Shown one piece after another: positions 53,049 through 63,923 of a stretch of DNA of 64,000 nucleotides (the stretch's first letter is position 1; every line of letters starts with the position of its first letter). Location: the NCBI GenBank assembly GCA_023627715.1, contig JAMAHW010000021.1:433826-497825 (forward strand), in the 5' to 3' direction. The stretch comes from Periconia sp. R9002. Its lineage: Eukaryota; Ascomycota; Dothideomycetes; Pleosporales; Periconiaceae. The position numbers and the translations under genes are program-made. The notes below the pieces were generated by a model. That model searched no databases, was not told the origin of the DNA, and saw only the letters and a program-made list of their open reading frames with translations.

Positions 53049-55079
53049 TCATTTTGCCTTGTCCTCCCTCAAGCTAACAATCTGGTTCAACACAATCTTC
53101 TCCTCGGTCGACTCCACGTCAACGCAGAAGTACGCCGTGCGTAGCGCCTGGAAACGTACAAAGTCATCCGAGGCCCCGCTGGGGTTCAAGCTGTGCTCTT
53201 TGATGAGATCGCGCAACCCACGCTCGATGATGGCATTCTCGAAGACGATCTCCGATGCCGGGTTGAGGTCGTCTGCCCAACCGCCTGTCTTCCAGTCTAG
53301 AGTATTGGGCGACTCGGACTTGAAGAGGGAGTTATACTGGCGCGCGGTGACGGGGATACCGGTTGCCGCATCGACCCAATGGATCCAGGCCTTGGGCTTC
53401 TCTTCTGTGACTTTGACGGCGCGCACTTCTGTGACTTTGCCACTTTCGTCCTTGGAGAAAGTGGTTCCGCGGATATAGAAGGGGTAGTTGAGGAGACCGA
53501 CGACTTTGTTGGGCGCGAGGCGGAAGTATTCAGGGCTGTCTTCCTCCCGGAAGTCGGCGCGGTCGATGTAGATTTCCTTGCCGATCTTGATCTTGCGTTC
53601 GCCTTTGATCGCGCCTTTTGGATCGTAGGGCACGGTAATTTCCTGATTATCTTCGTCTGCGAAGTCTTCGATGATGATTTTGATCGGATCTAGGATGAGC
53701 ATCTGGCGGGGTACAGTGCGCTCAAGATGTTTCCGGATAGATGATTCGAGACGTACGGGCTGGATCTCAGTAAGGCCGTCGGTGACACCAAGCTCCTCTA
53801 CGAAGTTGAGTAGAGCTTTAGCGGGGATGCCACGGCGTCGCAGAGCCACCAGGGTGTAAAGTCGGGGGTCGTCCCAACCTCGCACTGATGGTGGAATTGT
53901 GCGTGTTTCTACGGTGCCATCTGCATTCTTCTTTTCCACTTTCGTGCCCTCGACGAGCATAAGGATGCGCCTCTTTGAAAGAATAGTACCGCCAACATTG
54001 AGGCGACCGTATCTATCAATATTAGCTTGATGTACTCAATTCCAATGGAATATTTGTACTTACTCCCTCTGCATGGGACCTTTCTCCTCGGACTTTGGAA
54101 TCTTCATATCGAGCTGCTCAAGGAGCCAGTCATACGATACTCTCGACTGCTGGAATTCGGTGGTGCACATCGAGTGGGTAATTCCCTCCAGGGCATCGCA
54201 AATGCAGTGCGTGAAATCGTAGGTTGGGTAGATTCTCCATTTGTCGCCTGTTCGATGGTGATGGTTTTTCTCAATCACTCGGTATGCTGGCAGGTCCCAC
54301 ATCTGAGGGTTGCCTTCTGTCGGGTCGTCTAACTTCTGCTTCATGCGCAGATACGCCTCTCCTGCCTTGTACTTGCCATCGCGCATGGCTCGGAATTCGG
54401 CAAGGGATTCTTCAACCGGACGCGTGCGGTGGGAACAGGCGTAACGGGGACCTCGATTATCCGGGCCTCCGCGCTGCTTGTTGACTTCCTCCCCTAGAAA
54501 CTATATTAGAGACATTACCTGAAATGGTAGCTTGAGATGAGACTCACTCGAGCAATGACACACATATGCGCCATCTTTCTTGATCAGCTCCTCGGCAAGC
54601 TCATACAGTTTATCAAAGTTATCACTACTGTGAGTGACTTTGTATGGCTCAAATCCCAGCCATTTGATAATGTCAAATATGCTCGTGAAATATTTCTCCT
54701 CCTCCTTCTCCGGGTTGGTGTCATCGTATCGCAAAAAGCATACGCCGTTGTGGTATTTTGCAAAGCCAAAGTTGACCGCAATCGCTTTACAATGCCCGAT
54801 ATGCAAGTAGCCATTGGGCTCAGGCGGAAACCGCGTTCGTACGTCCTTCACCGGCTTCTCCTCGTACACACGTCGGAGCCATCCCTCTGAAAAGATGCTC
54901 ACAGGCCCTGCGTTGGCGGGCTTCGCGTTCTCTTTCGGTCGGAGCGCATGTTCGGCTTTCTTTGCTTTTGCGGCCGCCTTTTTGGCAGCTTTCTCGAGAG
55001 CACGCTTTGAAGGGCCTTTCTCCTCGGCGGGAGCGGCAGCAGGGTCTTTCGTGGGAGCTGGAGCTGAGGGTTCTGCCAT
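53049..55079 (-). CDS. GLN4: glutaminyl-tRNA synthetase, three exons
   Basis: Exons 55079-54548, 54493-54064 and 54012-53049 join to 641 residues. The enzyme charges tRNA-Gln in the cytosol. A lysine/alanine-rich leader (about 1-60) precedes the class I catalytic domain with [15 protein letters not shown] (HIGH at 93-96) and the KMSKS counterpart ILSKRR at about 331-336. The typical [32 protein letters not shown] and [19 protein letters not shown] stretches confirm GlnRS rather than GluRS. The C-terminal beta-barrel anticodon-binding region is complete ([20 protein letters not shown]). It lacks the long N-terminal domain of the yeast enzyme; the lysine-rich leader may serve instead in tRNA binding. 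Confidence 0.96.
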
Positions 55080-56242
55080 TTCTTTGACGCGTTAGTGGGG
55101 TAATGGGCCAAAGATGCAGTGTTACTATGAAGATTGTGGGATGAGCAATATTTGAAACGCCGGGGAACAGTCATAAAATATACTCACTGCGATTTCCAAG
55201 GTTGACCTACTCAGTTTTATGAATTGTACTGTAGGACAGCTGCTCGCATGGACGTGTTTGGAGTTTTGGAGGGGTTACGGATTGAGTCACTCGCCCCACT
55301 TGGACCTCGCTGCGCCGCTAGCGCCACACCCGCGCCACATCTTCCATGTTTGTGGCACAATCAGAGATACAACTATCTTGACCTATAAGTTGATGAAACA
55401 TCTTTGTGGGTATATTGAATAATTCAAGCTCGTAAGTCTTTGTTTGCTCAATTGTGTGTCCGACCACGGACGTGTTTCTGATTCTTGGGTTACAAGATCA
55501 ATGATTGATGTTGGATACTACCAGCAATCTTCAATGTTATTGTCTATTGCAATGATTTGATTGTTGTGCAGGTTTCAGCGGCACTTATTTAGAGTTTGAA
55601 ATGCTATATGTTTAGATGAAGAAACAGTTCGGGAAGGTACCGTGATTTTCTCCATAATATCAGCACTGAGCTATGAACCTCCTGTTCGAACGATAAGCTT
55701 CCTACTCCTACCACACTGACGTTATACTTCATAAGGGAAGCAATGGAGCAAGTAAATACACAAACCAATGTTCTTCAAGGGTAATACTCGTGCCAAACTG
55801 AGTGACTCATACTCCTTTTGATCCCGATTGCTGTCTTTTCGTTGCAAATAGCAGTGACTGTTCACACAGAAATGACTGACAACTCACTCATGTACAACAA
55901 TTCCCATACATCGTAGCTCGTACTTCACCTCCAGCTGAGCAATCATGCGTAGGCATACTATATTCACGATGCCATAAATATTTTCGCGGCTGCCTTTCAG
56001 TCAACTGTGTATCCTCTACGTCTTTGTGTCTTTTCCAGTCTTTCGGAGTTCGAACCTTGTATACCAACTACACCCATCAGCCTCTCATAATTGGCAACTC
56101 CGTATCGTTGTGCGACGTTGTTCTGACTTTACAATCTAACCCTTGGACTCATCGGATCACGAAGGCAACGTCGCCGCTCTTATCCTCGACATACCGTCAA
56201 TCTCACAACAACAACCAAGCCCACGAGCACAGACACATAAAA
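55080..56242. other. about 1.2 kb divergent intergenic region
   Basis: Contains the promoters of the synthetase gene and of the small protein at 56243. There are no frames with motifs and no recognised RNA gene. Confidence 0.5.
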
Positions 56243-56557
56243 ATGTGCAACTTCTGGAATGTTCACCTCGGTTGCGGACATGACGTTCTCTATGTCGAGA
56301 GATGTCGTGATCCAATACAGCATCCTTGGAGACTTGACATTGCCAACCCAGCAGGAAAGGCAACCCGCTGGCCTCATAAGGAGATACCTCAAGATCTACC
56401 AGAATTTTGCGGTTGGAATGATTGCACTGGTCAAAGAATGGACCACCAAATGCGGAAGGAAAAGAGGAAAGAAGATAAGATGAGGGAGAGAGCAATGAAG
56501 AGAGACAGGGCGGGGAAGAGTGCGACAAAGCCTAGAAAGCGTGGTTGGTTCTCGTGA
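56243..56557 (+). CDS. small Cys/His protein with basic tail, uncharacterised
   Basis: A 104-residue frame. The ATG at 56243 is preferred to an in-frame ATG 73 codons upstream because ACATAAAAATG is a good start context and the upstream stretch is not protein-like. The first 25 residues hold C2, C11-G-H13 and C21 (CNFWNVHLGCGHDVLYVERC), and a second pair, C-x4-C, lies in EFCGWNDCTG, so a small zinc site is possible. The remainder is very rich in Lys, Arg and Glu and ends RKRGWFS. Similar short CGH-containing proteins are common in ascomycetes; none that I know has a function. Confidence 0.6.
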   Translation: MCNFWNVHLGCGHDVLYVERCRDPIQHPWRLDIANPAGKATRWPHKEIPQDLPEFCGWNDCTGQRMDHQMRKEKRKEDKMRERAMKRDRAGKSATKPRKRGWFS

Positions 56558-58544
56558 TCTGTTGAGTTTGAAGATTACGAATTTATTCGGGATGCTTAGG
56601 CGGATTATAATGCTCACTCGGGTTACTGTCTGCGATATTTGGTTGGTTAGACACTACGGGGATTCGATGGGACTGTGAACTCAACACTGCAAAGAAAGCT
56701 TATTGGCTCTCAATCTCTAGTATTGCTTACGAAGTTCGTTTATGTATTATATTTGACCTGCACCTTGCGGGATTTCAGGCATCGGAAGTGCAGTGATTGG
56801 TACATATTGGCAAATTGTTTAACTAGAACATTCTATCATGTGGGTGGTCTAAGTATTTTACTATGCTTCCAGCCTTTCTAGAATTTTCTTATAAGTCGAT
56901 GCAGCTTATCCGTGTTTCAGTTGTTATGTTTCATGACCATCATGTGCCCTTCTCAATAAGTTCTGGAAGATCTGACTAGGGTAGTATGTGCAATAGCTAC
57001 GCCATGTTTCGATGTGACACCTACTTGTCATTTTCCCGTGAAACAACGCCACGCACGTTCTGTAGTACCATCATGACCTCAACAAGGCTGCTTTCATTTA
57101 GTCATACTCAATAGATTCCTTTGAATCGATACAAGATTTCGAATGTGTACTTGTATTTTCGCTCCTAGACCATGATTTGGTTAGACGTTTACAGTACAGA
57201 CAAACTCTTCTGCCAAATCACTTACATTTCTTGCTACCTCAAATGCTCAGGATCGATTATACACAATAAATACGTAACACGTCAACCCAATGGTATAAAT
57301 ACGGCGACTCTCTGGTTACATATACACAGAACAGGGCAAGCAAATGAAATGAATGGGCCCACCAATCAGGCTCATGGAAAACATGGGCATGAACTCATGA
57401 TTTTATTAAGCATATTGAAACTAAGCATAATACAGTTCAGCAATCTTAAGACTATCGCCTCGCATGATTCACTCGTCATGTAATCATATTCAAGTCCACA
57501 AAATCACAAAGCCACATAGGTGTAAACGATATTCACGTGGTCAAAGATAACCGTTTTCAAAGAACGATTTTCTATCTAAGATGCGTGTGCGAGACACATG
57601 AATAAAAAAAGTGAACTCAGAAGAGTCCAAATGGCCACCAGACTAGTCCCACGCTAGGCTGCCTCCGGAGGGGGTACCTCTCTTTTACAGTCACTACGAA
57701 TGTTCAGATAATGAAAAGCCCGAAATGAAGAAGGAGGATTTTAATCATGGCGGGTGATTCTTGAAACCTCAAAGGGACTGGTTGGGTGTAGCGATTCTGA
57801 AACTTCAATGGTGTTAAAAAAAGGTCGTGAATCGGAGCTCTGGATTTGTAGTTTGAGGTTTGACTGTGAATGGATCATGAGAACACAAGATTTCGTTTAT
57901 TTACTGGATTTGCAATTCTTGCTACACCCTTCCTACCATATCAGACAAAGTTGTTGGTTCCCAATACAAGTACACTGTAATGTATCTCTCTGTTTTAGAT
58001 CTCCATTCTGAGTACAATTACGAAGCCAGAACTGATAATCTTGTGTATCTTCACCATATGATATTATATAGATTTTCGTGTGTTCCAACCTGAAACTAGT
58101 TGGTAACCTCAACATCAGCTTTCAGGGGTACTACATTTTAAGACATCCTATAAAATTCTTCCACGAAAAAACTATATGAAGCCGTGCCTTCCCTTCAGCC
58201 CCCGGTGGAACACCATCTAGTATCAACTATGACACCACACTTGGCTGACAATGATTGGTTCCATTAAAGTCACACCTTTCTAATCTCTACCTATAAATAC
58301 CTGCCTTCCCATGGTCTTAATATTCTACTTTCTCAGACTCTTACATTCCAAACTCACTTTCAACATATCTTCACTGCAAAACACCAACACATCATTGACG
58401 TTCACAGAACGAACAACTATCTTTACATTCAACCCAACTCTGATTTTGAAGACCCACCCCTATTCCACTGCTTCAACTGTACAACCGATACCCCGCTACA
58501 AAATCAATTCCATCTACCACATAACGATCATCAATCAAAACGAC
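56558..58544. other. about 2 kb AT-rich intergenic region
   Basis: Only short frames lacking motifs occur on both strands. The last 250 bases have a CTATAAATA element at about 58290 followed by an A/C-rich leader for the gene at 58545. Confidence 0.5.
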
Positions 58545-58982
58545 ATGTCCGGACACCATCACCTCCCCGACATGGACACCATGTGCGAGGCCCACAACCA
58601 TAATGAATCATCCTCCAACAACACTCAACGCGAGCTTAGCCTTTACCCCACAACAACGCCGAGTACAGGTCAAGCTAGGCCAGCTAGGCAACATCAGGCT
58701 CCGACGAATGTATCCCGTTTTGAAATTCAGGTCGATGAAGTCACACCGGCCAATGACCCAGAACCGGAGGAAGAAGCCGAAGGAAAGCAGCAGAAGAAGC
58801 ATCGTAACAGGCGGGGTGAACGGATGGACTATCAATATCAACGATCCCCGTTATCACGGGAAGTGGAACAGCCGAGTAATCAGGTTGAGCAGATGGAGTA
58901 TCAAGAATTCCTGAACCGGGCAGAGGAAGCTGAAAAGGAAAACAAGAAGAGCAGCTGGTTTGCGTGCTGTGGACGCAAGTAG
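58545..58982 (+). CDS. small disordered protein ending in a CC motif, uncharacterised
   Basis: A 145-residue frame starting at the ATG at 58545 (MSGHHHLPDMDTMCEAHNHN); the longer in-frame extension upstream is a translated leader. The protein is His/Asn/Ser-rich at first, then carries an acidic patch (DPEPEEEAEG) and a basic patch (KKHRNRRGERMD), and ends in a charged helix (QEFLNRAEEAEKENKKSS) with WFACCGRK at the C-terminus. The terminal di-cysteine with aromatic neighbours could be S-acylated, anchoring the protein to a membrane. No family is recognised. Confidence 0.6.
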   Translation: MSGHHHLPDMDTMCEAHNHNESSSNNTQRELSLYPTTTPSTGQARPARQHQAPTNVSRFEIQVDEVTPANDPEPEEEAEGKQQKKHRNRRGERMDYQYQRSPLSREVEQPSNQVEQMEYQEFLNRAEEAEKENKKSSWFACCGRK

Positions 58983-59595
58983 GTTGCACGTAGGTAGCGG
59001 ATTGGAAGCGGGTCTGGGTAGGTCTGAAGAAGTGCTGGGCTGGATTGTTGCTGTGAAGTTCAAGGAATGAAATGAGACGGGATAGGGTAAAGACGATTTT
59101 GGAATTTTGGAAAGTAGGGGTGGGAATCATATTGAATTCTGTTGTCTTAAAGGAATGTGAAGGACAGAGAGGGTTATTGGTTAGGGGAGGAAGCATGTAG
59201 CAAAGTAGATAGATAAGTAGATAGGTAGATATTTCATTAAATACAAGTGGTTAGTCTAACGGAAAATGAAAGTATACACCTGGTTCTCTGTGTGACATGT
59301 GAAGTATATGATAGTGATACACTGGGAGTTGAGACGAAGACCTCTAGTGACATGTGCAATTGAAGTAGTTTTGCCAATTTCGGCCAGCCACGGGGTAAAC
59401 GGAATAAAAAATAGATCCCTTGCTATGTCCGTGATATACAGCGAAAAATTCATCCAAAACTGCCGCGAGAAAAATCGAAATCCATGAATGAAGCAGCTAT
59501 ATTATGTACCAATCTCCCTGCCTTTTTCCCCATAATAAAAGCAGCAGTCCTATTGTGCCACATATGATCATAGGAGCACCTAGAAAAACGCTTTT
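58983..59595. other. 613-base spacer with a short TAGA-type repeat
   Basis: An imperfect TAGA/TAGG run lies at about 59207-59231. Otherwise this is the 3' end and promoter of flanking forward genes. Confidence 0.5.
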
Positions 59596-60771
59596 ATGGT
59601 TTCCGCCTCAACAAAAAACATCCACTCAGACCGCTCAAAACGCGTTATCCTCCTCCATCAAAAACAATATTTACCCTTGTTAACCTACGTTCTCTCCTAC
59701 GAGCTCCCTAAATACAATTCTAGCAGCCTCACCCTCCCAAAATGCTACCCTACCTTACTCCGCACCTGCATCCAAATCCTCGCTTCTTCTGACCAAGTCT
59801 TAGACGCAGCTATGGACGGCACTCTATCTCATCGCGTCTTATCGGACCCTTCGCTCCAAAACGAGTATGACGTGATCAGGAAACAAGCCCATGTGCAACC
59901 TTCCATTTACATCCACGAACTTGTAGATGATGACGGTATACCTCCAACACCCACTCAATACATGAGGGTAAGAGACGAAGTCCTCCGCTATATCAGTGCC
60001 GCCGCGAGCGAGGAAGATAAGGACGTCGCATGGGAAATAGACAATATATCATCACCCCAAGTAACGAGGTCGGCGTCAGATAGAGGTTATCGGAAATATC
60101 TTCACTCAAAGCGTCGATCACGTTCCTTCACGCGCGTGAAAACGCTGTCGAAATTATGTAGCGGGATATCGCGCCGTTGCTCTCCCTTGTCATTGTCCTC
60201 GAAAAAAGAATACACGGAGTCGTTACGCTTCCCGCCTACGGAATGTGGATACTCGTCGAATTCGCCGAATCGTCTGGCGCAACACCGCAAACGAATTTCC
60301 TCAAATTATGCTATGAATCTCGTAGAGGATGTTTGCTCGTATCTATTCGCGACCAACCAGCTCAAACAGCAATTCTCTATGCACGGACATATAATCTACC
60401 TCATCTACCGCGAGGAACAAGCTGCTGTGGCTGAGATCTTGTGTTCGGGGTTGCTTGGCGTTTGGATAGAAGATGGAGGAGGGTTTAATGCTTATCCAGC
60501 AGGAAGGAGTGTAACTAGCGCGAAAGGAGTAGATAGAAAGGCTTGGGCCGAGTTTGAGAACTGGGTGGAGGGACACAGTAATTTAGTGAGTAACTTGGGG
60601 ATGCTACGGGGAAGGGTGGAGGAGGATGTTAGGGAGGTTGAAGATGATGTCGGGGAGGCGTTGGAAGACAGTGGGGATGAGGATGACCCAGAAGATGGTG
60701 ATTACGTGGACGAGAGCGAGGAAAGTGATGAAGATCTTGAAGGTCAGATGAGCTGCTTGCGAATATGCTAA
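59596..60771 (+). CDS. uncharacterised protein with acidic C-terminus
   Basis: A 391-residue intronless frame. The N-terminal part has leucine-rich helical character (LLTYVLSYELPKYNSSSLTL, YPTLLRTCIQILASSD). A Ser/Arg-rich linker (LHSKRRSRSFTRVKTLSK) follows. A second ordered part has LVEDVCSYLFATNQLKQQFS and AVAEILCSGLLGVWIEDGGG. The last 60 residues are almost all Asp, Glu and Gly and finish with SCLRIC. I recognise no domain. The acidic end suggests contact with basic partners such as histones, but this is speculation. Confidence 0.65.
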   Translation: MVSASTKNIHSDRSKRVILLHQKQYLPLLTYVLSYELPKYNSSSLTLPKCYPTLLRTCIQILASSDQVLDAAMDGTLSHRVLSDPSLQNEYDVIRKQAHVQPSIYIHELVDDDGIPPTPTQYMRVRDEVLRYISAAASEEDKDVAWEIDNISSPQVTRSASDRGYRKYLHSKRRSRSFTRVKTLSKLCSGISRRCSPLSLSSKKEYTESLRFPPTECGYSSNSPNRLAQHRKRISSNYAMNLVEDVCSYLFATNQLKQQFSMHGHIIYLIYREEQAAVAEILCSGLLGVWIEDGGGFNAYPAGRSVTSAKGVDRKAWAEFENWVEGHSNLVSNLGMLRGRVEEDVREVEDDVGEALEDSGDEDDPEDGDYVDESEESDEDLEGQMSCLRIC

Positions 60772-61264
60772 GTTGAGAGTTTTAGATGTCGTCAGGTTAC
60801 GTAAGAAGTGTTGTGGAAGGAGCAAAGATGGTGTTGTCGCAAGAGGAAGTCCCGAATTAGCGCCATACTATTCGCCGGCTCTATACTATTGTGATTCATT
60901 CTGAGAACCCCCGTATTCTCTCTCTTTCTAGATCATTTCTTCTGCCTCACGAAGAAGACTTGGTTGGTGCACCGGTCACTAAAGTACGTATCTCTTACCT
61001 GCGAGACTACAGGGCGACTGCGACACATCGAAATTGAGTTTCTTCTCTTACCTACTCACTTGCACCGTCACATACAAGTGCGGACATAAAAGCTCTCCTC
61101 CTTCACATCCTACTCTGTCTAACCAACTCCACAAAGCCTCGGTCAAACCAAACCACCAAGCAAACCATAATCCAAACCCGCTCGTATACCTCCACAACAC
61201 GAGCCCCCACACCCAGCAACATCCTTCACACCACACAAAGACACTACCTAACGAATTTCCAACA
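60772..61264. other. 493-base spacer and leader
   Basis: The 3' end of the previous gene and the promoter of the RGG-type gene. The last 150 bases are C- and A-rich (CACACCCAGCAACATCC), typical of a leader. No gene is seen. Confidence 0.5.
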
Positions 61265-61795
61265 ATGTCTTCCTCCCCCGAAAACAACCGAGACGAGCTC
61301 CAAGACCTGGGTAGCGCGCGCTACGACGCCGACACCGCGGCCTTCGGCGAGCGCGACGCCAGCGCCTTGCTCGGTCAACGAATCCGTCTACGCCCCACAA
61401 ACAACCCCACGTCGCTGGCCCCAGAAGCCCGATCCAAGCTCCAAGAGTGGAAAACATTCCAGTACGTCACCGACGAGGTCGACGAGCGTGAGGAGCGCAA
61501 GGGCGATTTACATGGTGGACAGCTGCATCGCGAGAATAGAGCTGCGGCTCGGCTGCTTGAGGGACGACCGCCAATTGAGGAGGAGTGGAGCGGTAGGGGT
61601 AGAGGAAGGGGACGCGGAGGAAGGGGAGGCAGAGGTGGCAGGGGTGGAGCAGCTGGGGTTGGTGTGTTGCAGGCGGGGTTTGTGACGCCAGGAGAGAAGG
61701 TCCCGCCGCTTGCGAAGGGATATCCTGAGGAGATCAGTCGGGAGGAGGCGAAGGAACTGTTTTGGGGAGAAGAAATTGTCAAGAAGGAAGGTTGA
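61265..61795 (+). CDS. RGG-box protein, uncharacterised
   Basis: A 176-residue frame from the ATG at 61265, preferred because AACAATGTCT is a good context and the 77 codons upstream are a C-rich leader. The first 60 residues are acidic and polar (RYDADTAAFGERDASALLGQ). Residues about 110-128 form a glycine/arginine box (GRGRGRGRGGRGGRGGRGG), which in other proteins binds RNA and is methylated on arginine. The C-terminal part (FVTPGEKVPPLAKGYPEEIS, EEAKELFWGEE) looks conserved. The likely role is RNA-related; family unknown. Confidence 0.65.
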   Translation: MSSSPENNRDELQDLGSARYDADTAAFGERDASALLGQRIRLRPTNNPTSLAPEARSKLQEWKTFQYVTDEVDEREERKGDLHGGQLHRENRAAARLLEGRPPIEEEWSGRGRGRGRGGRGGRGGRGGAAGVGVLQAGFVTPGEKVPPLAKGYPEEISREEAKELFWGEEIVKKEG

Positions 61796-62571
61796 TGGGA
61801 CGATGTTCGGTACGGGGATGCGAGCATGGAAACAGACTTATGAGACGATGATTACATCCTTGTGTCGTGATGCCTTTTATGTTCTCTTCTCCTCTATTCA
61901 GGCGTGAGAGGAAGAGACCCCCTCTTGGATTGGGGACACAGAGAGAGTTTGTGTGTGTGTTTGTGTGTGTGTCTGAGATAGGAGAGGGAAAAGTTCTCCA
62001 AAGAAATTTTCCCATATCTACCATGAGCATAATGAATTGCCCTTTCCTTCAAGCTACCTCCTTGAACCCATCGAGAAAGAAAACAAATATAAAGAAACCA
62101 TTGGTGAAACACTGAATAGATTTGATTCTACTGCATATTACACTCCCACATGATGATTTATTGATAAATATAATGCAGCATCAACCATTAATTATGCACA
62201 GGAACGGTTTCTCAGCATCTCTCAAATTAATGGAAGTTGGTATCTTGACCGTTTGAAAATGTTGAAGTATGTAGAGATCATGAAAAACAACAACTTAGTC
62301 ATCGCAAAGTAGAGATGTAGAATACATATACTATTCTCACCAGTGTTACTTCGAGTCACCCGTCACAAAAGATTACACTATATATCGCATCCAGAAGCAC
62401 AACTGCTTTAGCCTACACAAACGCCCTCTCCCCACTATCAGATCCAACCAATCGCCGAAACGCAGTCGCACAGAAACCACCCAAGTGTACCCCCAAACCA
62501 TTCGCCCAAAACATGTACACCTCGACACGTTAATCCTTCGACTCACCATCCAGAATCCTGTCGACGCATCC
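61796..62571. other. 776-base spacer with a GT-rich repeat
   Basis: A GT dinucleotide stretch, broken once by TT, lies at 61948-61973 in the 3' region of the RGG gene. The rest is the kinase promoter and leader. Confidence 0.5.
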
Positions 62572-63770
62572 ATGCCGCCCTTTTTCAAACCCGACCAAGT
62601 TCTAAAAGGATATAAATCACTCTACACCATCATCAAGGAACTCCACAGGGCCGCAGATGACGCGGCTGTATATATAGCCAGGTACTCGACCAACATAATC
62701 CCCACAATTTCCAACCATACCCACGAATCCTTTCCAATCTCACAATATGCAAAATCCAGGGATCAAAAGAAAAAGAAATTCATCGTTAAGAGCGTTGTCG
62801 GTCATTGGCGTCTACAAAACGAAGCCGATATCCTAAAACGTTACCAATCCAAGACGCCATTCCTCCGCCCGATCATCGATGAAGTCGTGAGCCCGGTCGA
62901 CCCACCTTCTATCATCTTGAAACATCTAGACAGCGACCTCCTCACGGAATCAAACCGGAAAACGCTGACGCGGCCCGAGATCAAGCAAGTAGCGAGATGC
63001 ATACTCAATGCTCTCCTTGTGCTACATAAAGATGGTATGGTGCACATAGGTACGTCACCCCGTCCTTACCTTTCCCAGGCCTTTCACATCCTCACACATT
63101 TTCCAGATGTGAAGCTCGACAACATCTTCATCAACCACACCCAAACCAAACACGAACGCTTCTCCGAAATCCAACTGGGTGACTGCGGAGGCGTTGTCTC
63201 TCAAGACTCGGAGTTCGCTAAGGAGGGCCATCTCATCGGGGCCGCTTTCACGCGTAGCCCGGAAGCAATGTTGCAGCTTCCCTGGGGCACACCTACAGAT
63301 GTTTGGTCGTTTGGGAACATGGTACGTTAGCAGCTAGTAACGTTAGCTCCCATTCATTTCCTTTTGCTTACCTACTTGAAAAGATTCTAAGCCTGGTGCA
63401 TGGGGGGAATTACCACCACTTCGATCCTGGTTGCGAAGGATTGGAACCAGAAGACCAGGAATACGAACTCACGGTTTTGAAACGGATGTACCACTCATTT
63501 GGCCCATTCCCACCTAAGGTAGCGGGGATTCTTGATCCGGAGAGCTTCGACATCATCCACTTCATCACTAAGCAAGGACCACCGCTGAAGCCGCTGCAGC
63601 GGTGGTCGACAAAGGAGATTCCTGCTGCTGATAATAGGTTTATAAGGCGAGTCTTGAAGTTAGATCCGAGGGACAGGCCGACGGTGGAGGAGATTCTTGG
63701 GATGGATGGTTTGTTGAGGAGGAGGTTGATACGCGGAAAATTGGGTCGAGGGGGTGAGGTGTACGGGTGA
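62572..63770 (+). CDS. divergent protein kinase-fold protein, three exons
   Basis: Exons 62572-63049, 63107-63321 and 63384-63770 join to 359 residues; an in-frame ATG at 62485 would add 29. The fold is read from HID-V-K-LDN (H158, D160, K162, N165), where the usual Arg after His is Ile, LGDCGG (D185 in the place of DFG), SPEAM in the place of APE, and TDVWSFG. The N-lobe has YTIIKELHRAADDAAVYIA and KKFIVKSVV but no glycine-rich loop in its usual form. The catalytic residues are kept, so activity is possible. The first intron splits the HxD motif. Similar atypical kinases are frequent in fungi and mostly unstudied. Confidence 0.8.
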
Positions 63771-63923
63771 TGGTTTGGCTTGTGGTAGAAGGTTCTGGTA
63801 TGGGTGGGCTGAGCACTTCTAAATAACTTTGCCGTGATCATTAACTGATTCTTCATCATTCTAAATACTTGACATAGACAAAAATTCATAATCTCATACC
63901 TTGTGAATATTGAGCAATCAAAC

